Numbered from the stretch's first letter, positions 33,941 to 44,487 are shown. The stretch is 64,000 nucleotides of DNA from Thereva unica (GCA_949987705.1 OX465286.1:16133676-16197675), one strand, 5' to 3'. Translations and numbers: made by a program. The notes: generated from the letters alone by a model not told the origin.

Positions 33941-35429
33941 GTCTGGTAGTAACCTGAGCTCGAAGATAGAAAGAGGATATCGTCGGCTAAACAGTGATAC
34001 CACGTATCATACATTTTTGGCGATATTGAGTTATGTATATGAAAATTCTCGTCGTGAGGAGCTCTATCTAATTTGATATATTCTACCAATGTTATATTAT
34101 CCGGTACTCCGAATAAAACATTCAACATAACTGAAAATTGTTTATTTCAATTATAAAATTAATTTTTTAAATGGTTTTTTTTTCTCTCCTGGAAAATTGA
34201 TTTTTTTCAGATACGGGGTATCACTGTTTAGCCGACGATATGATAGGCTAAGGGTAGGTGACTTAAATGCTAAGATTGGAAAAGAACGAATATTCCGCCC
34301 CACCATAGGTCCATATAGCTTACAAGATGAAAGTAATGACAATGAGGTAAGGCTTATAAACTTCACAGCATCCTCAAACATGGTCGTTAAAAGTTCCTAC
34401 TTCCAGTATAACATAATACACAGGATAACATGGCTTTCACCAGATAATCGAACCTGTAACCAGATCAATTATGTCCTCATTGACGGTAGGCATAATTCAA
34501 GCATATTAGATGTCAGAAGGCGCAGAGGCGCTAATGCTGACTCAGACAACTTTACGGTTAAATGGAGGATCAGAGCAAGAATTTCTAATGTTAAAAAAGA
34601 AAGGCAAACGCGCACACCAAAACTCAACATAGCTAGTTTAAAATATGAAGTAAAAGTAAGCGTCCAGGTGTAAGCAAGCTATAGAGCAAAACTCATATGA
34701 AGTTCTAGGCGAAGGGCGAAGAGTGGTTCGACGATGAATGCAGGATAGCAACGAAACAGAAAATAAGGAATATAAAAGAAAACTAGAAAGACACCATACG
34801 CGATACGCAGAAGAAGAGCTCAGAGTTAGAAGAAACAGGAAGTAGAAGAAGCTATATGTAACCATAAAATGAACAAGTCTCTAGGTGTAGACAATATACC
34901 AGCTGAAATATTTAAAACATCTAGTAATACATTAAACATACATATGCACAAGATTTTACAATACATTTGGAGGCGTAAAGAACTACCTGACGAATGGAAC
35001 ATAGGAATAATCTGTCCACACTACACAACAAAGGGGACCAACTGGAATGGTCGAACTACAGAGGAATTACGTTACTGAATGTAGGATATAAAATATTCTC
35101 GTATATCCTGTATACTCGCTTATTGCACCAGTATTGGAAATTACCAGTGCGGATTCAGGAAACAAAAGTCCACAACCGATCACGTGTTCGCCGTGACGAA
35201 AGAGTCTTTTTCATTGACCGTAAGACCGCATATGATCTTGTGCTACGACCAAAAATCTATGAAGTAAAGATGGAACTGAACAGGGCAAAACATAACAAAC
35301 GGCAGATATAACATAGAATCCGTAAACGAGTTCACATACTTAGGAACTCAAATTAACAAAGACAACAACATTACGGCGGCCGGAAATTAAAAAAGGAATA
35401 TTGCTAGCGAATAAAACGTACAACTGTAT
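33941..35429 (+). pseudogene. RTE-2 endonuclease and reverse transcriptase N-part
   Basis: After the MITE, the frame from 34239 gives GDLNAKIGKE (endonuclease), NDNEVRLINFTASSNMVV, then HRITWLSPDNRTCNQINYV and IDGRHNSSILDVRRRRGA, with DSDNFTV replacing the usual SDH/DSDH motif. The RT begins at 34869: NKSLGVDNIPAEIFKTSSN, WRRKELPDEWNIGIICP, then in another frame YRGITLLNVGYKIFSYIL. A large deletion removes the catalytic RT core. The segment ends with YLGTQINKD and LLANKTYNCM at the NLR-A insertion. Confidence 0.82.
33980..34238. mobile_element. 259-bp MITE with long inverted repeats, inside RTE-2
   Basis: The two ends form an inverted repeat: TCGTCGGCTAAACAGTGATA at the left and its exact complement at the right, continuing with one mismatch to about 33 bp. 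TA flanks both sides (33978-33979 and 34239-34240). Removing it joins the RTE-2 endonuclease frame. TA duplication suggests Tc1/mariner mobilisation. Confidence 0.88.
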
Positions 35430-35600
35430 GTTTTTTTTTTTTTTTTTTTATGTGGCAGTGCTAAACTCAGGAATCACCCTTTGTACTACCAGTCCGTCAT
35501 GTCGTTTGTCACGTCATGGTGCAATGTCTAGCAGCAAGCTTAGTACGGGGGGGGGAAATAGGTTAAGGGTTATGGGGGAGTGGGGGGAATAGGTTAAGGG

Positions 35601-38537
35601 TTATGGGGGCGTGAAGGGGTGTTGAAGAAGGTGACGATGAACCCCGCGTTTGAACTCTTGGATGTTGTAGGAGCTCGGAAATACTGACTGAGAGAGATTA
35701 TTCCACAGTCGAGTTGTTCTATTAACAAACGAATTCATATCTTGTTGAGTGCGTGAAAGGGGGAGTTGTAGGTAAAGGGAATGAGACGAGTGGGCTAATC
35801 TGGTGTTGCGGTTATAAGATTGCCGTGGAGGCAGGAGAGCGTTTATTTCGGAGGAACAGTCGCTATAATAATAGCGATAAAATTTTGTTAGTGCTGCTAC
35901 ATTCCTACGGTGGCTCAAGGGGTCGATGGTGGAGCAGGCGGTGTCGTCATCAATTAGTTTAAGGGCCTTTTTTTGGACCTTATCTAACCATGCCAAGGTG
36001 GTTATCGACGCGCCGCCCCAGACGAGGGAGTTGTATTCGAGAAGAGGCCGAATGTAGGATTTATAAATAACAGCGCGGGCCGATGGCTGGAGGAGGAACT
36101 TGCACCTCTTAAGAAATCCCAAGCACTGGGATGCTTGTTTGGCGATTTGGAATATGTGGTCATTCCATCGCGAGTCTTTGGCTAATGTCACGCCTAAGAT
36201 GTGTAGGGATGGGTCGGCCTTTAGTTCCACGCCATCCACTGACAAGGATGGTGAGGTGTTGATCTTCTTCTTGGATATAAGACAGTACTTGGTTTTGGAG
36301 GGGTTGAATTCGACACGATTCTTTGTTCCCCACTCTAGAATAAGTTCAATGTCGTTATTAATAGAGTTGAACATTACTTCACGATCATCAAGACAGGATC
36401 TGGCATGAGTCTGTCTTGTATCGTAGCTGTAAGAGTAACGCAGGGTACCGTCGTCAGCGAAGCTGAGAAGTGGGTTGGAGGGGATTGAAAGTAGATCATT
36501 TATAAAGATAAGAAATAGGGCTGGTGATAACATTGACCCTTGGGGGACCCCCGCAGAGATAGGGTGGGGTTCAGATTTGATGCCATCCAATACTACCTTA
36601 ATTGAACGGCCGGAAAGGAAGTTCTCGATCCACTTCTGTAGAAGTGAGTCGACTCCAATAGCTTTGAGTTTAGCTAACAAGGCTAAGTGCCAAACTCTAT
36701 CAAAAGCCTTGGAGATATCCAAAGCAACCAGACTGGATTCACCTGATCCATGCAAACTTCGGCTGAGGTGTTCTGTAAGACAAACTAAAAGATCGCCAGT
36801 GGATCTTCTGTGTCGGAAGCCATACTGTCTGTCGTTTATGAGTAGGTTGGATTCTAGATATCCCATAAGTTTTTTGTTGATTATCGTCTCCATTGTTTTG
36901 GAGAGAATAGAAGTAATTGCTATTGGGCGGTAGTTAGAGGGGTCGCTGGAGTCACCTTTTTTCGGTATTGGCTGTACATGGGCAAGTTTCCAAGAGTCTG
37001 GATAGACTCCGGAAGAGTATGATAGGGCAAAAAGTTTGCGCAGAGGTTTAGCCAAAGGTGAGGCGCATTGTTTTAAGACGATAGGGGGTATATTATCGGG
37101 TCCAGTGGATTTATTGATATCGAGCTCCTTGAGGCACCTGTACACCTCGCGAGTCCTGAAGAAAACCCTGTCCATTAAATGAGCGCTGTGCTCGAGAACC
37201 GGGGGTAGCATATCAATTTGGGGTAAAGAAGAATTGGAAGCAAACAGAGATGCTAATAAATCGGCCTTGGATTTTCTGTCTGTTATCACCTTCTTATCGT
37301 GGATGAATGAAGGAGTTGTGGATGAAGTGAAATTCTTCTTAATGGAGCTTACCAAGGACCAGAAGTTCTTGCTACCAGAGGTTGCATTAAAGAGTTTACT
37401 TCTCAACTTGTTGTCAAACGAATTTTTGACATTCCTGATGGTGACTTTACAGGAATTTCTTAGTTTTATATACTCTACACGGAGCGATTCACTAGGGGAG
37501 CTCTTGTAAGCTCGAAAGGCGGCTTCTTTATTTCTGATTGCATTCATACACTCCTGATTAAACCATCTGTTGGGCCTAACCTTCACAGATTTGGTAGAAT
37601 GAGGAATGAACAAATGCATTCCTGCCTGTATGATCCTAGAGATACGGATAGCGGCAGAGTTGACGTTTTTGTTTCGGAAACACTGGTTCCAGTCAGTAGA
37701 TTGGAAAAAATTAATAAGCCCCAGCCAATTGGCCTTCCCATAATGCCATACAGTTCTTTTAACTGGTTTGGGAGGGGTGGGAAATTTGAATGGGAAACTA
37801 GCGCTAACTAAGGAGTGGTCCGAATTGCCGAGAGGTGAATCAACTTCAACAGAGTAACGCGCTGGATGAGAAGTTAAAAAAAGATCAAGGAGATAGGTTC
37901 CTTGATCAGCAACATCAGGGACTCTTGTGGGACGATCCACAATTTGATGCAAATTATTGGCGTCTGCAAAGAGCTCGACGTCCTTGCCAGAAACACTGGT
38001 GCCATTTGAGTAAGTCAGCCATTTTGCGTTGTGAACATTGAAATCACCCGCAACGATGATTTCACACTCAGGATTGGACGACAAAAATCCCGAGATTTCT
38101 TCGGAAATGGTATCAAAAGATGAAGTGGAGGCTTCGTTACTTATGTTAGGACTTCTGTATAGGAAGCAGAAGAATATGACGTGGCTTTGGAATATGATTT
38201 TAACCCAAAGATAGTTGAAATCTGAAGTCGTGTTTGAAAATATTTTACAATAAGCCACGTCATCCCTAACAAATATGGCAATACCCCTATGGGGGGAGAG
38301 ATTGTGCACTAAAGTGTACCCCGACACCTGGTAATGACCTAAGTCAGTATCGGGTGATATTTGGGTTTCACTAAGTGCGAAGATTGGGGGTTTATAAGTC
38401 AATAAGTGGCACTCAACAAAATAAAAATTCGCATGAAGTCCACGAATGTTACAAAAATCAATAGCAAATTTTGACTTGTAACGGGACTTCGGTTGCGCGG
38501 GCTCAATCGCCACGTTTTCGGGGATATTTCCCGGCAT
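35601..38537 (-). CDS. NLR-A endonuclease / reverse transcriptase, intact ORF
   Basis: This 978-aa protein would nick target DNA and copy the element's RNA (target-primed reverse transcription). Residues 1-250 are an apurinic-like endonuclease: FCNIRGLHANF near 28, SETQISPD near 56, AGDFNVHNAKW near 163 and NSDHSLV near 238. The RT spans about 450-750: NKSTGPDNIPP, PIPKKGDSSDPSNYRPIAI, QYGFRHRRSTGDLL, LDISKAFDRVW near 607, AGVPQGSMLSPALFLIFIND, and the catalytic box as FADDGTLRYS near 691. F in place of Y in this box is seen in some CR1-group elements. The C-terminal region has LGFLKRCKFLLQPSARAV, IRPLLEYNSLVWGG and TRLWNNLSQSVFP. There is no RNase H. The start is ATG at 38535-38537, 15 bp from the hAT insertion. 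The frame is uninterrupted, unlike every other retrotransposon here. Best assigned to the CR1/Jockey supergroup; the exact clade is uncertain. Confidence 0.93.
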   Translation of the reverse strand: MPGNIPENVAIEPAQPKSRYKSKFAIDFCNIRGLHANFYFVECHLLTYKPPIFALSETQISPDTDLGHYQVSGYTLVHNLSPHRGIAIFVRDDVAYCKIFSNTTSDFNYLWVKIIFQSHVIFFCFLYRSPNISNEASTSSFDTISEEISGFLSSNPECEIIVAGDFNVHNAKWLTYSNGTSVSGKDVELFADANNLHQIVDRPTRVPDVADQGTYLLDLFLTSHPARYSVEVDSPLGNSDHSLVSASFPFKFPTPPKPVKRTVWHYGKANWLGLINFFQSTDWNQCFRNKNVNSAAIRISRIIQAGMHLFIPHSTKSVKVRPNRWFNQECMNAIRNKEAAFRAYKSSPSESLRVEYIKLRNSCKVTIRNVKNSFDNKLRSKLFNATSGSKNFWSLVSSIKKNFTSSTTPSFIHDKKVITDRKSKADLLASLFASNSSLPQIDMLPPVLEHSAHLMDRVFFRTREVYRCLKELDINKSTGPDNIPPIVLKQCASPLAKPLRKLFALSYSSGVYPDSWKLAHVQPIPKKGDSSDPSNYRPIAITSILSKTMETIINKKLMGYLESNLLINDRQYGFRHRRSTGDLLVCLTEHLSRSLHGSGESSLVALDISKAFDRVWHLALLAKLKAIGVDSLLQKWIENFLSGRSIKVVLDGIKSEPHPISAGVPQGSMLSPALFLIFINDLLSIPSNPLLSFADDGTLRYSYSYDTRQTHARSCLDDREVMFNSINNDIELILEWGTKNRVEFNPSKTKYCLISKKKINTSPSLSVDGVELKADPSLHILGVTLAKDSRWNDHIFQIAKQASQCLGFLKRCKFLLQPSARAVIYKSYIRPLLEYNSLVWGGASITTLAWLDKVQKKALKLIDDDTACSTIDPLSHRRNVAALTKFYRYYYSDCSSEINALLPPRQSYNRNTRLAHSSHSLYLQLPLSRTQQDMNSFVNRTTRLWNNLSQSVFPSSYNIQEFKRGVHRHLLQHPFTPP

Positions 38538-38594
38538 TACATTTGCCGCAACCAGTGTTGGGCAAAACTAAATTTCTGGACGATTAAAAATTGA

Positions 38595-38790
38595 CAATTA
38601 ATTAATTGTTAATCACGTCTACTGCAATTAACAATTAATTAATTGTAATTGTGAAAACTCGCAATTAACAATTAATTAATTGTTAATCGCGTCTATTGCA
38701 ATTAACAATTAATTAATTGTAATTGTGAAAATTCGCAATTAACAATTAATTAATTGTTAGTCGTGAGTTTCCACAATTAAAGACGATTAA
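38595..38790. repeat. 74-bp AT-rich subterminal repeat
   Basis: AATCACGTCTACTGC at 38611 recurs as AATCGCGTCTATTGC at 38685, a 74-bp period. Each unit carries ATTAACAATTAATTAATTGT, which is largely palindromic. Similar AATTAATTGCAATTA words fill 43090-43300 near the other end, so the two subterminal regions may bind the same protein. Confidence 0.8.
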
Positions 38791-39234
38791 TCAATTGTCA
38801 ATCATTTCTATGGATTTGATTAAAAACTAAAAATTAAAATTTATTATTATATGGAAAGAGTAGTAGTATGTTATTTTTTATTAGTTCATTTTAAAAAGCG
38901 TGTTTTTAGTTTTTAAAGTAAAAACTTTTTTAGCCACGTTTACCGGTCAATTTTTTGCGTGCCGTGGGGGAACAATTTGGCTTTGGGGATTTTAGTTTGT
39001 ATTGTATGAATTATCTATAATAACATTCTAGTTGTGCCATTTTCAACATTTTTCGAAATCGAAATCAATGGAGCAATTTTTTAGAAGAGATTTTTTTTAT
39101 TTTATGTTTTTTTGTTTGACCGGAAGAGAATTTTTTACAGAAGAGAATTTCGTTTTGTGTTTGATTTTTTTTGCTATTTTTCGTTTTGTGTTTAAAGAGG
39201 GACTAGTGTATTATATATTATTATGTAACATATA
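38791..39234. other. AT-rich interior of the hAT-like element
   Basis: No recognisable gene. The open frame at 39032-39235 is phenylalanine-rich by base composition. Confidence 0.5.
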
Positions 39235-40255
39235 GCAATATGTACTACGTGCTATAAACTAAGTGTTATGCACTATGTATTAGGTACTATGTACACGGAC
39301 TATGTACTATGCGATATGTACTATGTACTATTTATTATGGACTATATACTGTCAACTATGTTTTATGTGCTATGTACTATGCACAAGGTATTATGTACTA
39401 TGTATAATCTGCTATGTACTAGGTATTATGTACTTTGCATTACGGACTATGTGCTATTTACTTTGAATTATGTACTATGAACTATGTACTTTGTACTATG
39501 TATTATGTATTATGTACTATTTATTTTGGACTATATACTATCTACTATATACTGTCAACTATGTTTTATGTGCTATGTACTATGCACAAGGTATTATGTA
39601 CTATGTATAATCTGCTATGTACTAGGTATTATGTACTTTGCCTTACGGACTATGTGCTACTTACTATGAATTATGTACTATGAAGTATGTACTATGTACT
39701 TTGTACTATGTATTATGTATTATGTATTATGTACTATGTATTGGGGGCTATGATTAGGTACCATATACTGTTCACAATGTACTATGTATTAGGTATTATA
39801 TACTATGTACTGCGATTATGTACTATTTATTCTGTACTATGACTAAGTACTATGAACTATGTGTTATCTGCTATGTACTTTGCACTATATACTCTGTATT
39901 ATGTATTTTCTACTAAATATTATGTACTTTGTACCAAACACTATATACTATGTTCTATGTAAAAGGTATTATGTACTATGTACTAGGTACTTGCACTATG
40001 TACTATGAACTATGCATTATGTTTTGTATTATTTATTATGTATTATGTACTATTTACTATGAACTATGTACTATGTACAATGTTCTATGTATTATGTTCT
40101 ATGCACTAAGTGCTATGTACTATTTACTATGAACTATGTATTATTCACTACTACTATGAACTATATTGTGTAATATGTACTATGAATTATGTTCTATGTA
40201 TTATTTACATATGTATTATATATTACGGATTACGTATTATGTATTATTGTATATA
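39235..40255. repeat. TACTATG minisatellite array
   Basis: About 1 kb is made of degenerate 7-10-bp units such as TACTATGTA, TATTATGTA and GAACTATG. A longer block is duplicated: the segment beginning ACTATATACTGTCAACTATG occurs near 39340 and again near 39545, about 205 bp apart, followed in both by GCACAAGGTATTATG. Open frames through it (YVLCTMYYVLCTM-type) are artefacts of the repeat. Confidence 0.92.
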
Positions 40256-40649
40256 CAAAATTTATTGACCCTTATCCTTCTGTAGTACTAAGATTGATTT
40301 GGACATATAGAATGACCATAGAGGTCTTAATTTCCAAAATGTGCCCAGACACACATACATTTTTTTATGATATATATTTTTGTTTAGGTTTTTTGAGATA
40401 GGTTATTGATAGTACATTTTATTAGGGTTATAAGTAACAAGTACTGTTATTGCGCCCACGATCAGTATTAACGCGTATTATATTGGTGCCAATTTTTACG
40501 GTAATTCGCTTTACCATATAACATAAAATACACCACTACAAGGCAAAAAAAAAACATTACGGTTTCGTTTTTGATATACAGTATCCGTTTTATTAAAATA
40601 GATTCTAAAAGAAAAAAGTAAATAAAAGGATTATTCTAATTTGACATTA
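40256..40649. other. Spacer between the two satellites
   Basis: About 400 bp of AT-rich DNA without a recognised feature, including a poly-A run at 40548-40555. Confidence 0.55.
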
Positions 40650-42945
40650 TACGCTCGAAGTCACTCACTGAGGGAGTGTTAACCACAAATTTGTCATTTG
40701 TATCCCTCAAAACCCCTCGACACTAATTTTCACTACAATCGGAACACAATTGCCAAAATTAGTCCGCCATTTTGAATTTTAAAATTTTGACCACTTTGTC
40801 ATTTGGATCACTCAAAACCCCCTGACACTAATTTACATTACAATCGGAACACAATTGCCAAAACTAGTCCGCCATTTTGAATTTTAAAATTTTAACCACA
40901 AATTTGTCATTGGGATCCCTCAAAACCCCCTGACACTAATTTTCAGTACAATCTTAACACAATTGCCAAAACTAGTCCGCCATTTTCAATTTTAAAATTT
41001 TAACCACAAATTTGTCATTTGGATCCCTCAAAACCCCCCGACACTAATTTACAGCATAATCGGTGCACAATTGCCAAAACTAGTCCCCCATTTTGAATTT
41101 TAAAATTTTAACCACAAATTTGTCATTTGGATCCCTCAAAACCCCCCGACACTAATTTACAGCACAATCGGTGCACAATTGCCAAAACTAGTCCCCCATT
41201 TTGAATTTTAAAATTTTAACCACAAATTTGTCATTTGGATCCCTCAAAACCCCCCGACACTAATTTACAGCACAATCGGTGCACAATTGCCAAAACTAGT
41301 CCCCCATTTTGAATTTTAAAATTTTAACCACAAATTTGTCATTTGGATCCCTCAAAACCCCCCGACACTAATTTTCAGTACAATCGGAACACAATTGCCA
41401 AAACTAGTCCGCCATTTAGAATTTTAAAATTTTAACCACAAATTTGTCATTTGGATCCCTCAAAACCCCCCGACACTAATTTACAGCACAATCGGTGCAC
41501 AATTGCCAAAACTAGTCCCCCATTTTGAATTTTAAAATTTTAACCACAAATTTGTCATTTGGATCCCTCAAAACCCCCCGACACTAATTTTCAGTACAAT
41601 CGGAACACAATTGCCAAAACTAGTCCGCCATTTTGAATTTTAAAATTTTAACCACAAATTTGTCATTTGGATCCCTCAAAACCCCCCGACACTAATTTTC
41701 AGTACAATCGGAACACAATTGCCAAAACTAGTCCCCCATTTTGAATTTTAAAATTTTAACCACAAATTTGTCATTTGGATCCCTCAAAACCCCCCGACAC
41801 TAATTTTCAGTACAATCGGAACACAATTGCCAAAACTAGTCCGCCATTTTGAATTTTAAAATTTTAACCACAAATTTGTCATTTGGATCCCTCAAAACCC
41901 CCCGACACTAATTTTCAGTACAATCGGAACACAATTGCCAAAACTAGTCCGCCATTTAGAATTTTAAAATTTTAACCACAAATTTGTCATTTGGATCCCT
42001 CAAAACCCCCCGACACTAATTTACAGCACAATCGGTGCACAATTGCCAAAACTAGTCCCCCATTTTGAATTTTAAAATTTTAACCACAATTTGTCATTTG
42101 GATCCCTCAAAACCCCCCGACACTAATTTTCAGTACAATCGGAACACAATTGCCAAAACTAGTCCGCCATTTTGAATTTTAAAATTTTAACCACAAATTT
42201 GTCATTTGGATCCCTCAAAACCCCCCGACACTAATTTTCAGTACAATCGGAACACAATTGCCAAAACTAGTCCCCCATTTTGAATTTTAAAATTTTAACC
42301 ACAAATTTGTCATTTGGATCCCTCAAAACCCCCCGACACTAATTTACAGCACAATCGGTGCACAATTGCCAAAACTAGTCCCCCATTTTGAATTTTAAAA
42401 TTTTAACCACAAATTTGTCATTTGGATCCCTCAAAACCCCCCGACACTAATTTTCAGTACAATCAGAACACAATTGCCAAAACTAGTCCGCCATTTTGAA
42501 TTTTAAAATTTTAACCACAAATTTGTCATTTGGATCCCTCAAAACCCCCCGACACTAATTTTCAGTACAATCGGAACACAATTGCCAAAACTAGTCCCCC
42601 ATTTTGAATTTTAAAATTTTAACCACAAATTTGTCATTTGGATCCCTCAAAACCCCCCGACACTAATTTTCAGTACAATCGGCTGAAACACAATTGCCAA
42701 AACTAGTCCGCCATTTAGAATTTTAAAATTTTAACCACAAATTTGTCATTTGGATCCCTCAAAACCCCCCGACACTAATTTACAGCACAATCGGTGCACA
42801 ATTGCCAAAACTAGTCCCCCATTTAGAATTTTAAAATTTTAACCACAAATTTGTCATTTGGATCCCTCAAAACCCCCCGACACTAATTTTCAGCACAATC
42901 GGAACACAATTGCCAAAACTAGTCCCCCATTTTGAATTTTTCTTC
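40650..42945. repeat. 108-bp satellite, about 21 units
   Basis: The word CATTTGGATCCCTCAAAACC recurs every 108 bp (for example 41124, 41232, 41340). Two main variants occur: one with CAGTACAATCGGAACACA and CCGCCATTT, the other with CAGCACAATCGGTGCACA and CCCCCATTT; they alternate in short runs. Outer units (40681-40960) are more diverged than central ones, as expected from unequal exchange. One unit near 42080 lacks one A and one near 42680 has a 4-bp insertion. Confidence 0.95.
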
Positions 42946-43322
42946 TTTCTGCCATTTTGGCCGCCATACTCCCCATATTTTTTTTTCATATTATGTTCTT
43001 TATATGAATGATTCTCCAAAAAAATGGCAGGATCATATAAAATTGGAGTGTCTATATCTATATTGAATCGGAATAATTGTTAGTTTTAATTGTTTTTTAG
43101 AACAATTGACAAAATTAATTGCAATTGATAAATTAATTGCAATTGATTTAGTTCTAATATACAATTAATACAGATTAATCCAAATAAATTAATTGTGGGG
43201 TGCAATTAATAGTTCAATCGCAATTAATTTTAATTGCAATTAAATTAATCGCAATTAATTTTTTAATCAATTAATTAATTGATTGAAAATTTAATTGATT
43301 AATGCCCAACACTGGCCGCAAC

Positions 43323-43690
43323 CATCAGAGTCAATAAAATTTGTCCGCGTCAAAGTGTTATGCCTTTTGAGACGGGGCAAATTTTATCGACCGACAGATT
43401 TTAGCCGCGGCACCTGCAGGACCGAGATGCGAGAGAGGGTAGGGAGCAAGGGTACTTACTTGAACCGTTCGTCGGTCCGGACGTGTCTAGTGAAGGGTGA
43501 TGGACCTTCGCGTTAGACTGCGCTCGTTTTTTTATGACACTGTTTTTTTGTGCACGTTTTTAGTTTTTATTGTTTCCACAATTTTTTTTTCTTTTTCACA
43601 GTTCACAATTTTTTGTCTTTTTTTTTTTTTTTTTCTTCGGCGCGTTCTTCAGGGACCGGAACAGCACACGTCCGCACACTTTGCTGTCCT
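43323..43690 (-). promoter_or_regulatory. NLR-A 5' untranslated region
   Basis: This minus-strand segment lies between RTE-2 and the hAT and continues the NLR-A leader (GGTTGCGGCAAATGT joins it to the ORF once the hAT is removed). It has no long minus-strand frame, so no ORF1. The distal part is A-rich (poly-T on the plus strand at 43620-43634). Non-LTR elements carry an internal promoter here; no specific motif is claimed. Confidence 0.6.
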
Positions 43691-43734
43691 AGCCCAAACT
43701 CATCATGAAATAATCAAATCAAATTGAAATATCA

Positions 43735-44368
43735 TCAAATCAAGTTGTACAAAACAGTAATAAAGCCAGCACTGATGTACGGATCGGAAGCATGGACGCT
43801 TACTAGGAGGCATGACGAGCATAAGCTGCGAAAGAAGAATTCTCCGCAGGATCACAAGCGCAGTAAATGAAGAGGGTGTCTGGGGAAGAAGATACAATCA
43901 AGAATTGTACCAAATATACAAAGGACCTGACATAACCAAAACCATCAAGATATCGCGCCTACGGTGGATAGGGCCTGTAATGAGAATGCCTGAAGAAGCT
44001 CCCCCAAAATTCCTGCTCCTTCAAATGCCAGAGGGAAGAAGGTCACAAGGAAGACCTAGGAAGAGATATAAAAACAACATCGAAATGGACTAAAGGCCCA
44101 CATACACGGTCAAATTGGATGTACATCGAAGGGCGGATGTACAACCAAAACTATCGATTGTGGGCCGGTCGGCCGAGCAAAACTCGTTGCTCTTATGGGT
44201 TTGATGAAATTCTGGATGTACAACCAATTTGACCGTGTATGGGGGCCTTTACGCACAATTGGGATCACCAACTGGAAGAGAGAGTCGTGGCACTGAGAAC
44301 GTTGGAAGAAAATTCTTGAAGGGGCCAAGGCTCACAGAGGGCTGTAACGCCAATGATGATGATGATGA
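43735..44368 (+). pseudogene. RTE-2 C-terminal region and 3' tail
   Basis: The frames read KLYKTVIKPALMYGSEAWTL, then after a frameshift CERRILRRIT, VWGRRYNQELYQIYKGPD, RLRWIGPVMRMPEEAP and GRRSQGRPRKRYKNNIEMD, the RTE C-terminal signature. After the MITE at 44091-44251, the frame resumes as RTIGITNWKRE and ends in an ATGATGATGATGATGA repeat tail at 44352-44368. Confidence 0.85.
44091..44251. mobile_element. Short MITE with about 37-bp inverted repeats, inside RTE-2
   Basis: The left end reads TAAAGGCCCACATACACGGT and continues CAAATTGG; the right end is its complement with two or three changes. Ends are the palindromic TAAAGGC / GCCTTTA. The target duplication is either TA or an imperfect 3-bp TWA. 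It interrupts the RTE-2 frame after NNIEMD. Confidence 0.85.
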
Positions 44369-44394
44369 AGGGTAGTCTGGAGGATGCATGAGCA

Positions 44395-44483
44395 AGAGCC
44401 AGTGGTCCTTGCGCTTGCAGTTTTGCGGGTATAAGATTTCCCTGGACGCAGGAGAGCGTTTATTTCGGTGGAACAGTCGCTAT
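44395..44483 (-). mobile_element. NLR-A short fragment
   Basis: The stretch with GGTATAAGATTTCCCTGGA and GCAGGAGAGCGTTTATTTCG matches NLR-A at 35790-35875. It adjoins the next NLR-D relic with no visible spacer. Confidence 0.75.
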
Positions 44484-44487
44484 GATT

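Larger units (their letters stand above)
38553..43314. mobile_element. 4.76-kb hAT-like element filled with satellites
   Basis: The left end reads CAGTGTTGGGCAAAACTAAA and the right end, reversed, CAGTGTTGGGCATTAATCAA: a 12-bp terminal inverted repeat of hAT type. It is flanked by the perfect 8-bp direct repeat GCCGCAAC (38545-38552 and 43315-43322). There is no transposase. Inside are a 74-bp AT-rich subterminal repeat, about 800 bp of unassigned AT-rich DNA, a TACTATG array, a 108-bp satellite of about 21 units, and a right subterminal region of AATTAATTGC words. It must have been mobilised in trans. Confidence 0.92.
35430..43690 (-). mobile_element. NLR-A retrotransposon, full ORF, interrupted by a satellite-bearing hAT
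   Basis: On the minus strand the element reads: 5' UTR (43690-43323), then the hAT insert (43314-38553), 15 bp of leader, the 978-aa ORF (38537-35601), a 3' UTR with GGTAGTACAAAGGGTGATTC and CACATAAA, and a poly-A tail (T21 on the plus strand, from 35430). Without the hAT it is about 3.5 kb. It has one ORF and no visible ORF1. It inserted into RTE-2; a target duplication is not clear. Relics of the family occur at 2460, 8786, 44395, 58660, 59220 and 60357. Confidence 0.92.
33941..44368 (+). mobile_element. RTE-2 retrotransposon, interrupted by NLR-A and two MITEs
   Basis: The left part (33941-35429) encodes endonuclease and early RT; the right part (about 43700-44368) encodes the C-terminal region and ends with an ATGATGATGATGATGA tail. 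The two parts are complementary and non-overlapping in the RTE protein, so one copy was split by NLR-A. MITEs sit in each half (33980-34238, 44091-44251). The left edge is not sharply defined. Confidence 0.82.

Noticed and set aside
39268..40132. Several Tyr/Val/Leu/Cys-rich frames of 60-80 aa
   Set aside because: All are translations of the TACTATG minisatellite.
40650..42945. CRISPR array
   Set aside because: The repeats are contiguous 108-bp satellite units without unique spacers, in a eukaryotic context.
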